A stretch of 64,000 nucleotides of DNA from Erwinia persicina (GCF_014838825.1 NZ_JACYMO010000002.1:416269-480268), one strand, 5' to 3'. Numbered from the stretch's first letter, positions 46,351 through 57,032 are shown. Notes: generated by a model from the sequence alone, not told the origin. Numbers and translations: made by a program.

Positions 46351-48018
46351 TTACTCGCCGACTTTCGCCCAGGTGTCACGCAGGCCAACGGTGCGGTTGA
46401 ACACCAGATTGCTGGCACTGGAGTAGACGCTGTCGGCGCAGAAGTAGCCTTCACGCTCAAACTGATACGGGGCTGACGCTTCCGCCTGCTGCATCCCGGG
46501 TTCCACGAAGCCCTGACGGATCACCAGAGACTCCGGGTTGATGCTGGCCAGGAAGTCCTCTGCTGCCCCAGGATTCGGTACGCTGAACAGACGATCGTAC
46601 AAGCGGAACTCTGCCGGAACGGCATGGACCGCTGACACCCAGTGGATCACGCCCTTCACTTTACGTCCGTCGGCCGGATCTTTGCTCAGGGTGTCCACAT
46701 CACAGGTACAGAACAGGCAGGTAATGTTGCCTTCCTCGTCCTTCGCCACGCGCTCAGCTTTGATCACGTAGGCATTACGCAGACGCACTTCTTTACCCAG
46801 CACCAGACGCTTGTACTGCTTGTTTGCTTCCTCACGGAAGTCAGCACGATCGATGTAAATCTCACGGCTGAACGGGACTTCGCGGGTACCCATTTCTGGT
46901 TTACTCGGATGATTCGGCATGGTGATCACTTCATCATGATGTGCAGGCAGATTTTCAATCACCACTTTTACCGGATCCATCACCGCCATAGCACGCGGGG
47001 CGTTCTCATTGAGATCGTCACGGATACAGGACTCCAGCGCAGCCATTTCAACAATATTGTCCTGCTTGGTCACCCCAATGCGGCGGCAGAATTCGCGGAT
47101 GGATTCCGCAGTGTAGCCACGGCGGCGCAGACCCGATACGGTCAGCATGCGCGGATCATCCCAGCCTTCCACCACGTTTTCAGTCACCAGCTGGCTCAGC
47201 TTACGCTTGGACATAATGGCGTATTCAAGATTCAGTCGAGAGAATTCATACTGACGCGGATGCACCGGAATGGTGATGTTATCCAGCACCCAGTCGTACA
47301 GGCGACGGTTATCCTGGAATTCCAGCGTGCATAATGAGTGAGTAATGCCTTCCAGCGCATCGGAAATGCAGTGGGTGAAGTCATACATCGGGTAAATGCA
47401 CCACTTATTGCCGGTCTGGTGATGTTCAGCAAATTTAATGCGGTAGATCACTGGGTCACGCAGGACGATAAAGTTGGAGGCCATATCGATTTTGGCACGC
47501 AGACACGCGGTGCCCTCGGCAAAACCGCCCGCGCGCATTTTAGCAAAAAGCTCAAGGTTCTCTTCCACGCTGCGATCGCGGAAGGGGCTGTTTTTACCCG
47601 CTGAGGTCAGACTGCCACGGTATTCACGGATTTGCTCGGGTGACAGTTCATCAACGTAAGCCAGCCCTTTAGTAATCAGTTCAACAGCATAATTGTGCAG
47701 TTGCTCGAAATAGTCAGATGAGTAGCGTACGTCGCCGCTCCACTCGAAACCCAGCCATTGCACATCACGCTTGATTGATTCAACAAATTCCAGATCTTCT
47801 TTCACCGGGTTAGTGTCATCAAAACGCAGGTTGCACTGCCCCTGATAGTCCTGGGCGATGCCAAAGTTCAGGCAGATTGATTTCGCATGGCCAATATGCA
47901 GATAGCCATTCGGCTCAGGCGGGAAGCGGGTGTGCACTGAACTGTGCTTACCGTTCGCCAAATCTTCGTCGATAATCTGACGAATAAAGTTAGTTGGGCG
48001 GGCTTCAGCCTCACTCAT
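46351..48018 (-). CDS. glnS: Glutaminyl-tRNA synthetase
   Basis: Class I synthetase charging tRNA-Gln, 555 aa. It has the HIGH motif in [15 protein letters not shown], the MSK loop (IMSKRKL) and the beta-barrel anticodon domains. The ATG at 48018 ([14 protein letters not shown]) is preceded by GAGGAAA and gives the family length; a 14-codon extension is not conserved. Its tRNA-Gln substrates are encoded at 56911-57332. Confidence 0.97.
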   Translation of the reverse strand: MSEAEARPTNFIRQIIDEDLANGKHSSVHTRFPPEPNGYLHIGHAKSICLNFGIAQDYQGQCNLRFDDTNPVKEDLEFVESIKRDVQWLGFEWSGDVRYSSDYFEQLHNYAVELITKGLAYVDELSPEQIREYRGSLTSAGKNSPFRDRSVEENLELFAKMRAGGFAEGTACLRAKIDMASNFIVLRDPVIYRIKFAEHHQTGNKWCIYPMYDFTHCISDALEGITHSLCTLEFQDNRRLYDWVLDNITIPVHPRQYEFSRLNLEYAIMSKRKLSQLVTENVVEGWDDPRMLTVSGLRRRGYTAESIREFCRRIGVTKQDNIVEMAALESCIRDDLNENAPRAMAVMDPVKVVIENLPAHHDEVITMPNHPSKPEMGTREVPFSREIYIDRADFREEANKQYKRLVLGKEVRLRNAYVIKAERVAKDEEGNITCLFCTCDVDTLSKDPADGRKVKGVIHWVSAVHAVPAEFRLYDRLFSVPNPGAAEDFLASINPESLVIRQGFVEPGMQQAEASAPYQFEREGYFCADSVYSSASNLVFNRTVGLRDTWAKVGE

Positions 48019-48176
48019 CTCAATTTCCTCAATTAATGCTGGGCATTGGCTCTCAATCATTCAGGCTGTCGCCGGGCGGCTACCGGAAGAATGACGAGTA
48101 TAATTTAGCTATGAAATAACGGAGTATGATCCACAAAGCTGACAGGGGAAACAACCGTTTGTTGCTGGAATCACAT

Positions 48177-48205
48177 AAAAAAAGGGCGGGAATCGCTTCC
48201 CGCCC
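48177..48205 (-). terminator. nagE terminator
   Basis: On the minus strand GGGCGGGAA (48197-48205) pairs with TTCCCGCCC (48184-48192), 4-nt loop, followed by seven U. It lies 27 nt after the nagE stop. Confidence 0.9.
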
Positions 48206-48231
48206 TGCCACAGTCGCACTCTTTGCCGCTG

Positions 48232-50184
48232 TTAGCCTTTAATTTCGTATATCCGCGTTTCGCCCGCCACCACCGTTTCACCGGCCAGCAGGGTGATCCC
48301 GGCGAAATCTTCGATGTTGCTGACCACGACGGGGCTGATCATCGATCGGGCATTGGCGTTAAGGAACGCCAGGTCCATCTCCAGCACCGGTTGACCGGCT
48401 GCTACCGTCGCGCCCTCTTCGACAAGACGCGTGAACCCTTTACCTTCCAGCGCCACCGTATCGAGTCCCATATGAACAACGATTTCGATACCCTTTTCAG
48501 TTTCAAGGCAGAAGGCATGGTTGGTGTTAAAGATCTTAACCAGCGTACCGGAAGCCGGTGCCACCACTGTACTGCCAGTGGGCTTAATCGCCAGACCGTC
48601 ACCGACAGCTTTACTGGCGAAGGCTTCATCCGGCACCTGCTCAATGGCGACTACCGTGCCGCTGACCGGTGCCACCAGCGTATCTATGACCCCTTTGGCC
48701 TCATCAGGAACTGCCTTTGGCGCAGCAACCGGTACAACCGCTGCGGCACTCACTGCTGCCGCTGCCGCAACCGGACCTTTGGCGATCTGTTTTTTCATCT
48801 CTTCAGCGATGGATTCGGCTTTCGCCCCCACAATGACCTGAATGGTTTGCTTATTCAGTTTCACCACGCCGGACGCACCAAGACGTTTGCACTGGGCATC
48901 ATTGACCAGCGAGGCATCTTTTACCGACAGGCGCAGACGGGTAATACAGGCATCAATCCCCTTCAGGTTATCTGACCCACCAATCGCACCAATGTACTGG
49001 CGGGAAAGATCGGCCAGTCCCTCTTCGGTATTGCTGTTGGCTTCATCCTTGACCAGCAGGTCGCCATCATCTTCACGGCCCGGTGTTTTCAGGTTCAGCA
49101 TGCGGATAACCGCGCTGAACAGCACGAAGTAAACCACAAAGGCCACCAGACCCATCACCAGCAGTAACCAGACGTTATGGCTGGCAGCAGGCAGTTTGTA
49201 CATTAAGGCATAGTCGATGGCACCCGCAGAGAAGGAGAAGCCGGCATGGATGCCCAGAGAGGTAGCAACAAACAGGCTGATCCCGGTCAGGATGGCGTGG
49301 ATCAGATACAGCATCGGTGCCAGGAACATGAACAGGAATTCCAGCGGCTCAGTCACGCCAGTCAGGAATGCGGTAACCGCAACCGACAGCAGCATCCCGC
49401 CCACCATCGGACGACGCGCCTTCGGTGCTGCCAGGTACATTGCCAACGCGGCACCAGGCAGGCCGAACATCATGATCGGGAAGAAGCCCGACATAAACAT
49501 CCCCGCCGTGCCATCACCCGCATAGAAACGGTTGATATCACCGTGGAAGACCGCACCAGCCGCGTTGGTGAACTCACCAATCTGGAACCAGGCAATGGTA
49601 TTCAGCACCTGATGCAGGCCGGTTGGGATCAGAAGACGGTTAACAAAACCGAAGATCCCGGCCCCGAAGGCTCCTTCAGAAACGATCCACTCTCCGCCAG
49701 CATGGATACCCGCCTGTACAGGTGGCCAGACATAACCAAACACTGCCGCCAGCACCAGACAGAAGAAACCGGTCGCAATAGGAACAAAGCGTTTGCCACC
49801 AAAGAAACTCAGGAAGTCTGGCAGCTTAATGTCAGACCAGCGGTTGTAAGCCATACCGGCAACCAGACCGGTAATGATCCCCGCCAGCACACCCATATTA
49901 ACCGTCGGGTTAATGGTGACCATCGCCTTAGTCAGGATAAAATACCCCACGGCACCGGCAAGGGCTGCCGCACCGGCGTTGTCTTTCGACCAGGTTGAGG
50001 CCACACCGATAGCGAAGATGAGTGCGAGGTTGTCAAAGATAGCCCCGCCCGCCTGCGCAATAAACGGCATATTAAGTAAATCAGGCTGGCCGAAGCGCAG
50101 CATCAGTGCGGCAACAGGCAGCACTGCGATAGGCAGCTGTAACGACCGCCCTAATCTTTGAAAGAATCCTAGAATATTCACCAT
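48232..50184 (-). CDS. nagE: PTS N-acetylglucosamine transporter EIICBA
   Basis: Imports and phosphorylates GlcNAc, 650 aa. The EIIC membrane domain (about 1-365) is followed by EIIB with phospho-Cys413 (GIDACITRLRLSV), an Ala/Val/Pro-rich linker (about 470-490) and EIIA with phospho-His571 (EIVVHMGLDTVALEG). It is divergent from nagBACD across a 330-bp region with NagC and CRP sites. Confidence 0.97.
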   Translation of the reverse strand: MVNILGFFQRLGRSLQLPIAVLPVAALMLRFGQPDLLNMPFIAQAGGAIFDNLALIFAIGVASTWSKDNAGAAALAGAVGYFILTKAMVTINPTVNMGVLAGIITGLVAGMAYNRWSDIKLPDFLSFFGGKRFVPIATGFFCLVLAAVFGYVWPPVQAGIHAGGEWIVSEGAFGAGIFGFVNRLLIPTGLHQVLNTIAWFQIGEFTNAAGAVFHGDINRFYAGDGTAGMFMSGFFPIMMFGLPGAALAMYLAAPKARRPMVGGMLLSVAVTAFLTGVTEPLEFLFMFLAPMLYLIHAILTGISLFVATSLGIHAGFSFSAGAIDYALMYKLPAASHNVWLLLVMGLVAFVVYFVLFSAVIRMLNLKTPGREDDGDLLVKDEANSNTEEGLADLSRQYIGAIGGSDNLKGIDACITRLRLSVKDASLVNDAQCKRLGASGVVKLNKQTIQVIVGAKAESIAEEMKKQIAKGPVAAAAAVSAAAVVPVAAPKAVPDEAKGVIDTLVAPVSGTVVAIEQVPDEAFASKAVGDGLAIKPTGSTVVAPASGTLVKIFNTNHAFCLETEKGIEIVVHMGLDTVALEGKGFTRLVEEGATVAAGQPVLEMDLAFLNANARSMISPVVVSNIEDFAGITLLAGETVVAGETRIYEIKG

Positions 50185-50290
50185 TTCCCCCTGTGAGCCC
50201 GGTTAGGGCGGCAAAAACCGTCTGTTTTTTTTCACGGCTTTTTTTTGTCTGTTCGACACTACACACCACGAAGCGAAGTGTAAAAAAAAA

Positions 50291-50311
50291 TTAATTCGCT
50301 TCGCAAATTAA
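50291..50311. promoter_or_regulatory. NagC operator (nagE side)
   Basis: Dyad TTAATTcGCttcGCaAATTAA, 21 bp, symmetric at 8 of 10 half-site positions. It lies about 110 bp before nagE. Confidence 0.72.
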
Positions 50312-50322
50312 ACCCGCATTTA

Positions 50323-50338
50323 TGTGATAAAAATCACT
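50323..50338. promoter_or_regulatory. CRP site in nagE-nagB region
   Basis: TGTGA-TAAAAA-TCACT matches the CRP consensus TGTGA-N6-TCACA in nine of ten positions. Confidence 0.75.
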
Positions 50339-50383
50339 TAAAAACGCATTATTGTTAGCATGCGACTGGCTAACGGCACAAAC

Positions 50384-50404
50384 TTATTTTATGATCCGAA
50401 AAAT
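50384..50404. promoter_or_regulatory. NagC operator (nagB side)
   Basis: TTATTTTATGATCCGAAAAAT, close in sequence to the nagB-proximal NagC box of E. coli, overlapping the expected nagB promoter. Confidence 0.65.
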
Positions 50405-50514
50405 CAAAACGGACAAAACCCACTGTCAGGCTGTGCTAATCGGGTTACGCTTAGTCAACGTTCAGACAGAGCACCGTTTTACTTTATTCCCACTCTGCTA
50501 CTACGAGGTGCAAG

Positions 50515-51315
50515 ATGAGACTGATTCCTCTGGCAATGCCAGCCCAGGTCGGAAAATGGGCAGCACGCCATATCGTTAACCGCATTAATGCGTTCAAACC
50601 GACGGCTGACCGTCCTTTCGTGCTGGGTCTGCCTACCGGCGGCACGCCGCTGGAAGCCTACAAGCACCTGATTGAGATGCATAAAGCAGGCCAGATTAGC
50701 TTCAAACACGTGGTAACGTTCAATATGGACGAATATGTCGGCCTGCCGAAAGAGCACCCGGAAAGCTATCACAGCTTTATGTACCGTAACTTTTTCGATC
50801 ACGTTGATATTCCAACTGAAAATATCAATCTCCTCAATGGTAATGCTCCAGATATTGACGCAGAATGTCGCCAGTATGAAGAGAAGATCCGTGCTTACGG
50901 CAAAATTCATTTGTTTATGGGCGGCGTAGGCAATGACGGCCATATCGCGTTTAACGAGCCGGCATCATCACTGGCTTCGCGTACCCGTATCAAAACCCTC
51001 ACGCACGAGACCCGTATCGCTAACTCACGCTTCTTTGGCGGTGACGTTGATCAGGTGCCAAAGTATGCGCTGACCGTGGGCGTGGGCACGCTGCTGGATG
51101 CAGAAGAAGTTATGATTCTGGTTACCGGTCATCTCAAAGCGCAGGCGCTTCAGGCCGCCGTTGAGGGCAACGTGAACCATATGTGGACCATCAGCTGTCT
51201 GCAACTCCATTCGAAAGCCGTGGTCGTGTGTGACGAACCGGCCACCATGGAGCTGAAAATGAAAACCGTGAAGTATTTCCGCGAGATGGAAGCTGGAAAT
51301 ATTAAAGATCTGTGA
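50515..51315 (+). CDS. nagB: Glucosamine-6-phosphate deaminase
   Basis: Converts glucosamine-6-P to fructose-6-P and ammonia, 266 aa. Motifs include [14 protein letters not shown], the catalytic Asp in [19 protein letters not shown] (as NMDEYVGLP) and [18 protein letters not shown]. First gene of nagBACD. E. coli NagB is allosterically activated by GlcNAc-6-P. Confidence 0.97.
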   Translation: MRLIPLAMPAQVGKWAARHIVNRINAFKPTADRPFVLGLPTGGTPLEAYKHLIEMHKAGQISFKHVVTFNMDEYVGLPKEHPESYHSFMYRNFFDHVDIPTENINLLNGNAPDIDAECRQYEEKIRAYGKIHLFMGGVGNDGHIAFNEPASSLASRTRIKTLTHETRIANSRFFGGDVDQVPKYALTVGVGTLLDAEEVMILVTGHLKAQALQAAVEGNVNHMWTISCLQLHSKAVVVCDEPATMELKMKTVKYFREMEAGNIKDL

Positions 51316-51412
51316 TCGTCCCTGACGGGCGTCGTCATGACAGATTGGTGCCTGCCGAAAGGAAATCCCCGACGGCAGGACAGGCAATATCAGGAAAGTC
51401 AGGAGAACAGTT

Positions 51413-52561
51413 ATGTACGCATTAACCCAGGGCCGCATTTACACAGGCCACAAAATCCTCGATCGCCATGCGGTTGTGATCGCCAATGGCCTGATTGAAC
51501 GCGTCTGCCCGCTGGAGGATCTGCCCGCAGGCATTGAAACCCGTCAGGTAGATGGCGCGATTATTTCCCCTGGCTTTATTGATCTGCAGCTCAACGGCTG
51601 TGGTGGCGTGCAGTTTAATGATGATATTGCCGCTATCAGCGTAGAAACGCTGCAAATTATGCAAAAAGCTAACGAAAAATCGGGATGCACCAGTTTTTTG
51701 CCAACGCTAATCACCAGCACCGATGAACTGATGAAGCGTGCCGTCGAGGTGATGCGTGCCTGGCTGGCTCAGAACAGCAATGAGGCGCTCGGCCTGCATC
51801 TTGAAGGACCGTGGCTCAATCCGCTGAAAAAAGGCACGCACAATCCCGCGCTTATCCGGGCACCTGACCAGGCGCTGGTCGATTTCCTGTGTGCCAACGC
51901 CGATGTGATTGGCAAAATTACGCTGGCACCGGAAAAAGTCGATGCTGCAGTGATCCGTCAGTTGCGTGATGCCGGTATTGTGATTTCTGCAGGTCACTCA
52001 CACGGCACATATGACGAAGCCCTTGCCGGGATTGATGCCGGGGTTTCCTTTGCCACACATCTTTATAATGCCATGCCGACCACCAGCGGCCGCGAACCGG
52101 GTCTGATCGGTGCGCTGTTTGATGCTTCAGACGTCTGGTGCGGCATTATTGCCGATGGTCTGCACGTCCATTACGCAAACATTCGCAACGCTAAACGGAT
52201 CAAAGGTGACAAGCTGATCCTGGTCACCGATGCCACGGCCCCGGCGGGCGCAGCTATTGATCAGTTCATTTTTGCTGGCAAAACAATATACTATCGCAAC
52301 GGACTGTGTGTTGACGAGAATGGCACGCTCAGCGGATCGGCTCTGACTATGATTGAAGCTGTAGCTAACAGCGTCGAACATGTGGGCATCGCCCTTGATG
52401 AAGCGATTCGTATGGCCACGCTTTACCCAGCCCGCGCAATGGGGGTAGAGGCACGTTTAGGGACAATTGAGGCCGGTAAAGTGGCCAATCTGACCGTGTT
52501 CACCCGCGATTACAAAATCACCCGGACCATCGTTAATGGTAACGAGGTCTTAAGCGAGTAG
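51413..52561 (+). CDS. nagA: N-acetylglucosamine-6-phosphate deacetylase
   Basis: Removes acetate from GlcNAc-6-P, 382 aa, amidohydrolase fold. Conserved sites include [15 protein letters not shown], the metal Glu in [28 protein letters not shown] and VTDATAPAG with the catalytic Asp. It lies 97 nt after nagB; the gap contains a stem with arms CCTGCCG/CGGCAGG at about 51351-51379. A GGAG ribosome site precedes the ATG. Confidence 0.97.
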   Translation: MYALTQGRIYTGHKILDRHAVVIANGLIERVCPLEDLPAGIETRQVDGAIISPGFIDLQLNGCGGVQFNDDIAAISVETLQIMQKANEKSGCTSFLPTLITSTDELMKRAVEVMRAWLAQNSNEALGLHLEGPWLNPLKKGTHNPALIRAPDQALVDFLCANADVIGKITLAPEKVDAAVIRQLRDAGIVISAGHSHGTYDEALAGIDAGVSFATHLYNAMPTTSGREPGLIGALFDASDVWCGIIADGLHVHYANIRNAKRIKGDKLILVTDATAPAGAAIDQFIFAGKTIYYRNGLCVDENGTLSGSALTMIEAVANSVEHVGIALDEAIRMATLYPARAMGVEARLGTIEAGKVANLTVFTRDYKITRTIVNGNEVLSE

Positions 52562-52568
52562 ATATTTA

Positions 52569-53792
52569 ATGACCACCGGCGGCCAGGCACAAATCGGAAA
52601 TGTTGATCTTGTTAAACAACTTAATAGTGCGGCCGTCTACCGGCTGATCGATCAGCAGGGCCCTATTTCTCGAATCCAGATTGCCGAGCACAGTCAGCTC
52701 GCCCCCGCCAGCGTCACCAAGATCACGCGTCAGCTTATTGACCGTGGTCTGATCAAAGAAGTCGATCAGCAGGCCTCTACCGGAGGCCGTCGTGCGATCT
52801 CCATCATCACCGAAACCCGGGGATTTAACACGATAGGTGTCAGGCTTGGCCGTCACGATGCTACCGTCACGCTGTTCGATCTGAGCGGGAAATCGCTGGC
52901 TGAGGAGCACTATTCCCTGCCTGAGCGCACGCAGGAAACCCTGGAAAATGCACTGTTCAAGGCCATTGCCGACTTCACTGAACTTCATCAGCGTAAGCTA
53001 CGTGAGCTAATCGCTATTTCCGTGATCCTGCCCGGACTGGTCGACCCGACTAACGGCATCATCCGTTATATGCCACATATTAATGTCAGCCACTGGCCGC
53101 TGGTGGCCAGCCTGGAAAAACGGTTCAATGTCACCAGTTTTGTTGGCCACGATATTCGCAGCCTGGCACTGGCAGAGCACTATTTTGGCGCATCACGTGA
53201 CTGCGCAGACTCCATTCTGGTGCGTGTTCACCGCGGTACGGGTGCCGGTATTATTGCCAACGGGCATATCTTTCTCGGCAGTAACGGTAACGTTGGGGAG
53301 CTGGGACATATCCAGGTGGATCCACTGGGCGAACGCTGCCACTGCGGCAACTTTGGCTGTCTGGAAACCATTGCCGCCAACAGCGCGATTGAAAACCGTG
53401 TGCGACACCTTCTGACCCAGGGCTATCCAAGCAGCCTGACGTTGGACGAATGTCAGATTCAACCTATTTGTCTTGCCGCTAACCGGGGTGATGCACTGGC
53501 GACGGAAGTGATCGAGCACGTAGGACGCCATCTTGGTAAAGCCATCGCCATCGCCATTAACCTGTTCAATCCGCAAAAAATTGTCATCGCGGGTGAAATT
53601 ATGGAAGCCGATAAAGTGCTACTCCCCGCCATTGAGGGCTGCATCAATACGCAGGCGCTGAAGGCATTCCGTAAAAATTTGCCGGTGGTGCGCTCGGCGA
53701 TCGATCACCGTTCGGCGATTGGCGCTTTCGCCCTGGCAAAACGGGCGATGCTCAATGGAATTTTGCTGCAACGACTGCTGGAAGTTAATTAA
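52569..53792 (+). CDS. nagC: NagC, repressor of GlcNAc and chitosugar genes
   Basis: ROK-family repressor of 407 aa that releases DNA on binding GlcNAc-6-P. It has an N-terminal winged helix (ISRIQIAEHSQLAPASVTKI), the ROK sugar-kinase-like domain (VGHDIRSLALAE, GTGAGIIANG) and the zinc motif CHCGNFGCLE. It lies 7 nt after nagA. It probably acts at the operators at 42100, 50291 and 50384. Confidence 0.97.
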   Translation: MTTGGQAQIGNVDLVKQLNSAAVYRLIDQQGPISRIQIAEHSQLAPASVTKITRQLIDRGLIKEVDQQASTGGRRAISIITETRGFNTIGVRLGRHDATVTLFDLSGKSLAEEHYSLPERTQETLENALFKAIADFTELHQRKLRELIAISVILPGLVDPTNGIIRYMPHINVSHWPLVASLEKRFNVTSFVGHDIRSLALAEHYFGASRDCADSILVRVHRGTGAGIIANGHIFLGSNGNVGELGHIQVDPLGERCHCGNFGCLETIAANSAIENRVRHLLTQGYPSSLTLDECQIQPICLAANRGDALATEVIEHVGRHLGKAIAIAINLFNPQKIVIAGEIMEADKVLLPAIEGCINTQALKAFRKNLPVVRSAIDHRSAIGAFALAKRAMLNGILLQRLLEVN

Positions 53793-53810
53793 ATGATGGA
53801 ATCTGAACGC

Positions 53811-54563
53811 ATGACGATAAAGAACGTTATCTGCGATATCGATGGCGTGCTGATGCACGACAATACGGCCGTACCCGGCGCTCGCGAGTTTTTACAGCGT
53901 ATCGTCGGCAATAATATGCCTCTGGTGGTGCTGACTAACTATCCTTCGCAAACCGCCATGGATCTGTCAAACCGCTTTGCCTCCGCCGGCATTGAACTGC
54001 CGGACAGCGTCTTCTATACCTCAGCGATGGCCACCGCCGATTTTCTGAAACGACAGGAAGGAAAGAAAGCCTATGTCGTCGGCGAAGGGGCACTGATCCA
54101 TGAGCTATACAAAGCTGGCTTCACTATCACGGACATCAACCCCGATTTTGTGATCGTGGGTGAGACCCGCTCGTTTAACTGGGACATGATGCATAAGGCC
54201 GCCTGGTTCGTTGCGAACGGCGCACGTTTTATTGCCACAAACCCGGACAGTCACGGCCACGGTTTTTCACCGGCCTGCGGTGCGTTGTGCGCCGGGATCG
54301 AAAAAATATCGGGTCGCCAGCCGTTTTACGTCGGGAAACCCAGCCCGTGGATCATGCGTGCCGCGCTGAACAAAATGCAGGCACACTCAGAAGAGACGGT
54401 GATCGTGGGTGACAACCTGCGCACGGATATTCTGGCCGGTTTCCAGGCCGGGCTGGAAACCATTCTGGTGCTGTCAGGTGTCTCCACGCTCAGTGACGTT
54501 GATGCCATGCCGTTCCGCCCCACCTGGATTTACCCTTCGGTTGCCGATATCGACATTATCTAG
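53811..54563 (+). CDS. nagD: Ribonucleotide monophosphatase NagD
   Basis: HAD-family phosphatase (UMP/GMP active in E. coli), 250 aa, with catalytic motif CDIDGVLMHD, motif II VVLTNYPS, and GDNLRTDILAGFQAG for metal binding. I took the ATG at 53811 (MTIKNVICDIDG) because it matches E. coli; an ATG at 53793 directly after the nagC stop is also open and has a possible GGAAG. Its role in GlcNAc use is not clear. Confidence 0.94.
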   Translation: MTIKNVICDIDGVLMHDNTAVPGAREFLQRIVGNNMPLVVLTNYPSQTAMDLSNRFASAGIELPDSVFYTSAMATADFLKRQEGKKAYVVGEGALIHELYKAGFTITDINPDFVIVGETRSFNWDMMHKAAWFVANGARFIATNPDSHGHGFSPACGALCAGIEKISGRQPFYVGKPSPWIMRAALNKMQAHSEETVIVGDNLRTDILAGFQAGLETILVLSGVSTLSDVDAMPFRPTWIYPSVADIDII

Positions 54564-54831
54564 TTTCCCCCCTGCCCGGCCTGCCGGGCAATGGCTCCTC
54601 CTGCTGGCCGTTTTTTATCCGCTTTTTGCCATTCATTGCAAATTCATCAATAAAAACACTGAAAAAATGAATATTCGCTAAGAATAAAGCAGAGTCAACG
54701 GCCTATTTTTCACCTAATGACTAAAATACTTGCATCACCTGACGGCTTAGCGCATTTTCATAGTCATGACGCGATAACTGTCGCTTTAAACCAATATCAT
54801 CACCGCAAGGTAAGTCGTTAGGGAGCTGTAT

Positions 54832-56496
54832 ATGTGTTCTATCTTTGGTGTACTCGATCTGAAAAGCGATCCTGCTGAACTGCGCAAGAAAGCCCTGGAG
54901 CTTTCACGTCTGATGCGTCACCGTGGCCCGGACTGGTCAGGTGTTTATGCGAATGACAATGCGATCCTTGTTCATGAGCGTCTGTCGATTGTCGACGTCA
55001 ACAATGGCGCACAGCCGCTGTACAATGCAGACCATACACACGTCCTTGCGGTAAACGGTGAAATCTATAACCATCAGGCTCTGCGCGCTGAACTGAGCGA
55101 TCGCTATGCGTTCCAGACCGAGTCTGACTGTGAAGTGATCCTCGCGCTGTATCAGGAAAAAGGGATCGACTTCCTTGATGACCTGCAGGGCATGTTCGCC
55201 TTTATCCTTTATGACAGCGTGAAAAACACCTACCTGATCGGCCGTGACCACATCGGGATCATCCCGCTTTATATGGGTAACGACGAGCACGGTAACCTGT
55301 ATGTGGCTTCTGAAATGAAAGCGCTGGTACCAGTCTGCCGCAGCATGAAAGAGTTCCCACCAGGCAGCTATCTGTCCAGCACTGACGGTGAGATCCGTCG
55401 CTACTGGCAGCGAGACTGGTTTGACTATGAAGCTGTCGAACACAACACCACTGACGCAGCTGCGTTGAAAAACGCACTGGAAGAGTCGGTAAAAAGTCAC
55501 CTGATGTCAGACGTCCCTTACGGTGTATTGCTGTCCGGCGGTCTGGACTCTTCCATTATCTCTGCGGTGACCAAACGTTTTGCGGCCAAGCGCGTAGAAG
55601 ACCAGGATAAGAGCGAGGCCTGGTGGCCACAGCTGCACTCCTTCGCCGTCGGCCTGGAAGGGTCTCCTGACCTGACTGCCGCGAAAGCCGTGGCAGAACA
55701 CCTGGGCACCGTCCACCACGAGATCCATTTCACCGTGCAGGAAGGCCTGGATGCCATCCGTGATGTGATTTACCACATTGAAACCTATGATGTGACCACC
55801 ATCCGCGCCTCGACGCCAATGTACCTGATGTCGCGTAAAATCAAGGCAATGGGGATCAAAATGGTGTTGTCCGGTGAAGGCGCAGATGAAGTCTTTGGCG
55901 GTTATCTTTACTTCCATAAGGCACCAAACGCCCGCGAATTCCATGAAGAGAACGTACGCAAACTTCATGCTCTGCATATGTTCGACTGTGCGCGTGCCAA
56001 CAAAGCGATGTCGGCCTGGGGTGTGGAAGCGCGAGTGCCGTTCCTGGATAAGAAATTCCTGGACGTGGCAATGCGCATCAACCCGCAGGACAAAATGTGT
56101 GGCAGCAACGGGAAAATGGAAAAACACATCCTGCGCGAGTGTTTTGAGTCTTACCTGCCGGCGAGTGTTGCATGGCGTCAGAAAGAGCAGTTCTCTGATG
56201 GGGTAGGCTATAGCTGGATCGACACCCTGAAAGAAGTGGCTGCCGCTCAGATCAGCGACCAGCAGCTGCAAACCGCGCACTTCCGTTTCGCTTACAACAC
56301 GCCGACCTCAAAAGAAGGCTATCTGTATCGCGAAATCTTTGAAGAGCTGTTCCCTCTGCCAAGCGCTGCAGAATGCGTCCCTGGCGGTCCATCCGTGGCC
56401 TGTTCATCCGCTAAGGCAATAGAATGGGACGAAGCCTTCAAAAACATGGACGATCCTTCAGGCCGTGCCGTCGGCGTACACCAGTCCGCTTACTAA
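54832..56496 (+). CDS. asnB: Asparagine synthetase B (glutamine-hydrolysing)
   Basis: Makes asparagine from aspartate with glutamine as nitrogen donor, 554 aa. Cys2 (MCSIFGV), exposed after Met removal, is the glutaminase nucleophile; the N-terminal domain has the RGPDWSG and VNGEIYNH motifs. The synthetase domain carries the PP-loop LLSGGLDSS (about 231-239) and SGEGADEVFGGY. It is separated from nagD by 268 bp, with a small hairpin (54573-54590) but no clear terminator. Confidence 0.97.
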   Translation: MCSIFGVLDLKSDPAELRKKALELSRLMRHRGPDWSGVYANDNAILVHERLSIVDVNNGAQPLYNADHTHVLAVNGEIYNHQALRAELSDRYAFQTESDCEVILALYQEKGIDFLDDLQGMFAFILYDSVKNTYLIGRDHIGIIPLYMGNDEHGNLYVASEMKALVPVCRSMKEFPPGSYLSSTDGEIRRYWQRDWFDYEAVEHNTTDAAALKNALEESVKSHLMSDVPYGVLLSGGLDSSIISAVTKRFAAKRVEDQDKSEAWWPQLHSFAVGLEGSPDLTAAKAVAEHLGTVHHEIHFTVQEGLDAIRDVIYHIETYDVTTIRASTPMYLMSRKIKAMGIKMVLSGEGADEVFGGYLYFHKAPNAREFHEENVRKLHALHMFDCARANKAMSAWGVEARVPFLDKKFLDVAMRINPQDKMCGSNGKMEKHILRECFESYLPASVAWRQKEQFSDGVGYSWIDTLKEVAAAQISDQQLQTAHFRFAYNTPTSKEGYLYREIFEELFPLPSAAECVPGGPSVACSSAKAIEWDEAFKNMDDPSGRAVGVHQSAY

Positions 56497-56517
56497 TTGT
56501 TTGTTGTTATTCAACAC

Positions 56518-56542
56518 AAACGGGCCCCTGCGGCCCGTTTTT
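56518..56542 (+). terminator. asnB terminator
   Basis: AAACGGGCC (56518-56526) pairs with GGCCCGTTT (56532-56540), 5-nt loop, followed by more U, 22 nt after the asnB stop. Confidence 0.9.
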
Positions 56543-56648
56543 AATTAGCGGTTGCGTCTGTTAGCTTCAGAATTCGTTGATTTTATCGTCATCCTGGTCA
56601 CAAGGCAGTCAAACAACACGATTGTGACAAAAAACGGGAAAAAACTTG

Positions 56649-56677
56649 TTGACGCTTTTAGGCCAACTCCGCATAAT
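56649..56677 (+). promoter_or_regulatory. tRNA Met-Leu-Gln operon promoter
   Basis: TTGACG (56649-56654) and CATAAT (56672-56677), 17-bp spacing, with a GC-rich discriminator (GCGCCCCG). This is a typical stringently controlled stable-RNA promoter, about 35 nt before the first tRNA. Confidence 0.82.
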
Positions 56678-56716
56678 GCGCCCCGCAACGCCGCAGAAGG
56701 TTACGCGAAAAAAGAT

Positions 56717-56793
56717 GGCTACTTAGCTCAGCTGGTTAGAGCACAGCACTCATAATGCTGGGGTCACAGGTTCGATTCCCGTAGTAGCCACCA
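56717..56793 (+). tRNA. tRNA-Met (CAU), elongator
   Basis: A 77-nt cloverleaf with CCA and anticodon CAU in loop CUCAUAA. The acceptor starts GGCUAC, which marks elongator rather than initiator tRNA. It corresponds to metT in the E. coli cluster. Confidence 0.97.
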
Positions 56794-56803
56794 TCTTTTT
56801 TGC

Positions 56804-56888
56804 GCGGGAGTGGCGAAATTGGTAGACGCACCAGATTTAGGTTCTGGCGCCGCAAGGTGTGCGAGTTCAAGTCTCGCCTCCCGCACCA
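56804..56888 (+). tRNA. tRNA-Leu (UAG)
   Basis: An 85-nt class II tRNA with a long variable arm, CCA end and anticodon UAG (loop UUUAGGU). It corresponds to leuW. Confidence 0.97.
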
Positions 56889-56910
56889 TTTCCAACGCGG
56901 TTTGCACGGA

Positions 56911-56985
56911 TGGGGTATCGCCAAGCGGTAAGGCACCGGTTTTTGATACCGGCATTCCCTGGTTCGAATCCAGGTACCCCAGCCA
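56911..56985 (+). tRNA. tRNA-Gln (UUG)
   Basis: A 75-nt tRNA with CCA and anticodon UUG (loop UUUUGAU). It corresponds to glnU/glnW. Confidence 0.97.
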
Positions 56986-57032
56986 TTTTTAAGCAGTAAA
57001 AAGTATGTTAGGATAGTAAAGCAGTAAAATTA

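Larger units (their letters stand above)
50185..50514. promoter_or_regulatory. nagE-nagB divergent control region
   Basis: A 330-bp intergenic region holding two NagC-like operators (50291-50311 and 50384-50404) with a CRP site between them. In E. coli NagC binds two such sites and loops the DNA to repress both genes together. The centre-to-centre distance here is 93 bp, close to nine helical turns. Confidence 0.75.

Noticed and set aside
54564-54831. A terminator for nagBACD after nagD
   Set aside because: The 7-bp stem at 54573-54590 lacks a U run; a T6 at about 54610 has no good stem next to it. The end of the operon cannot be assigned.
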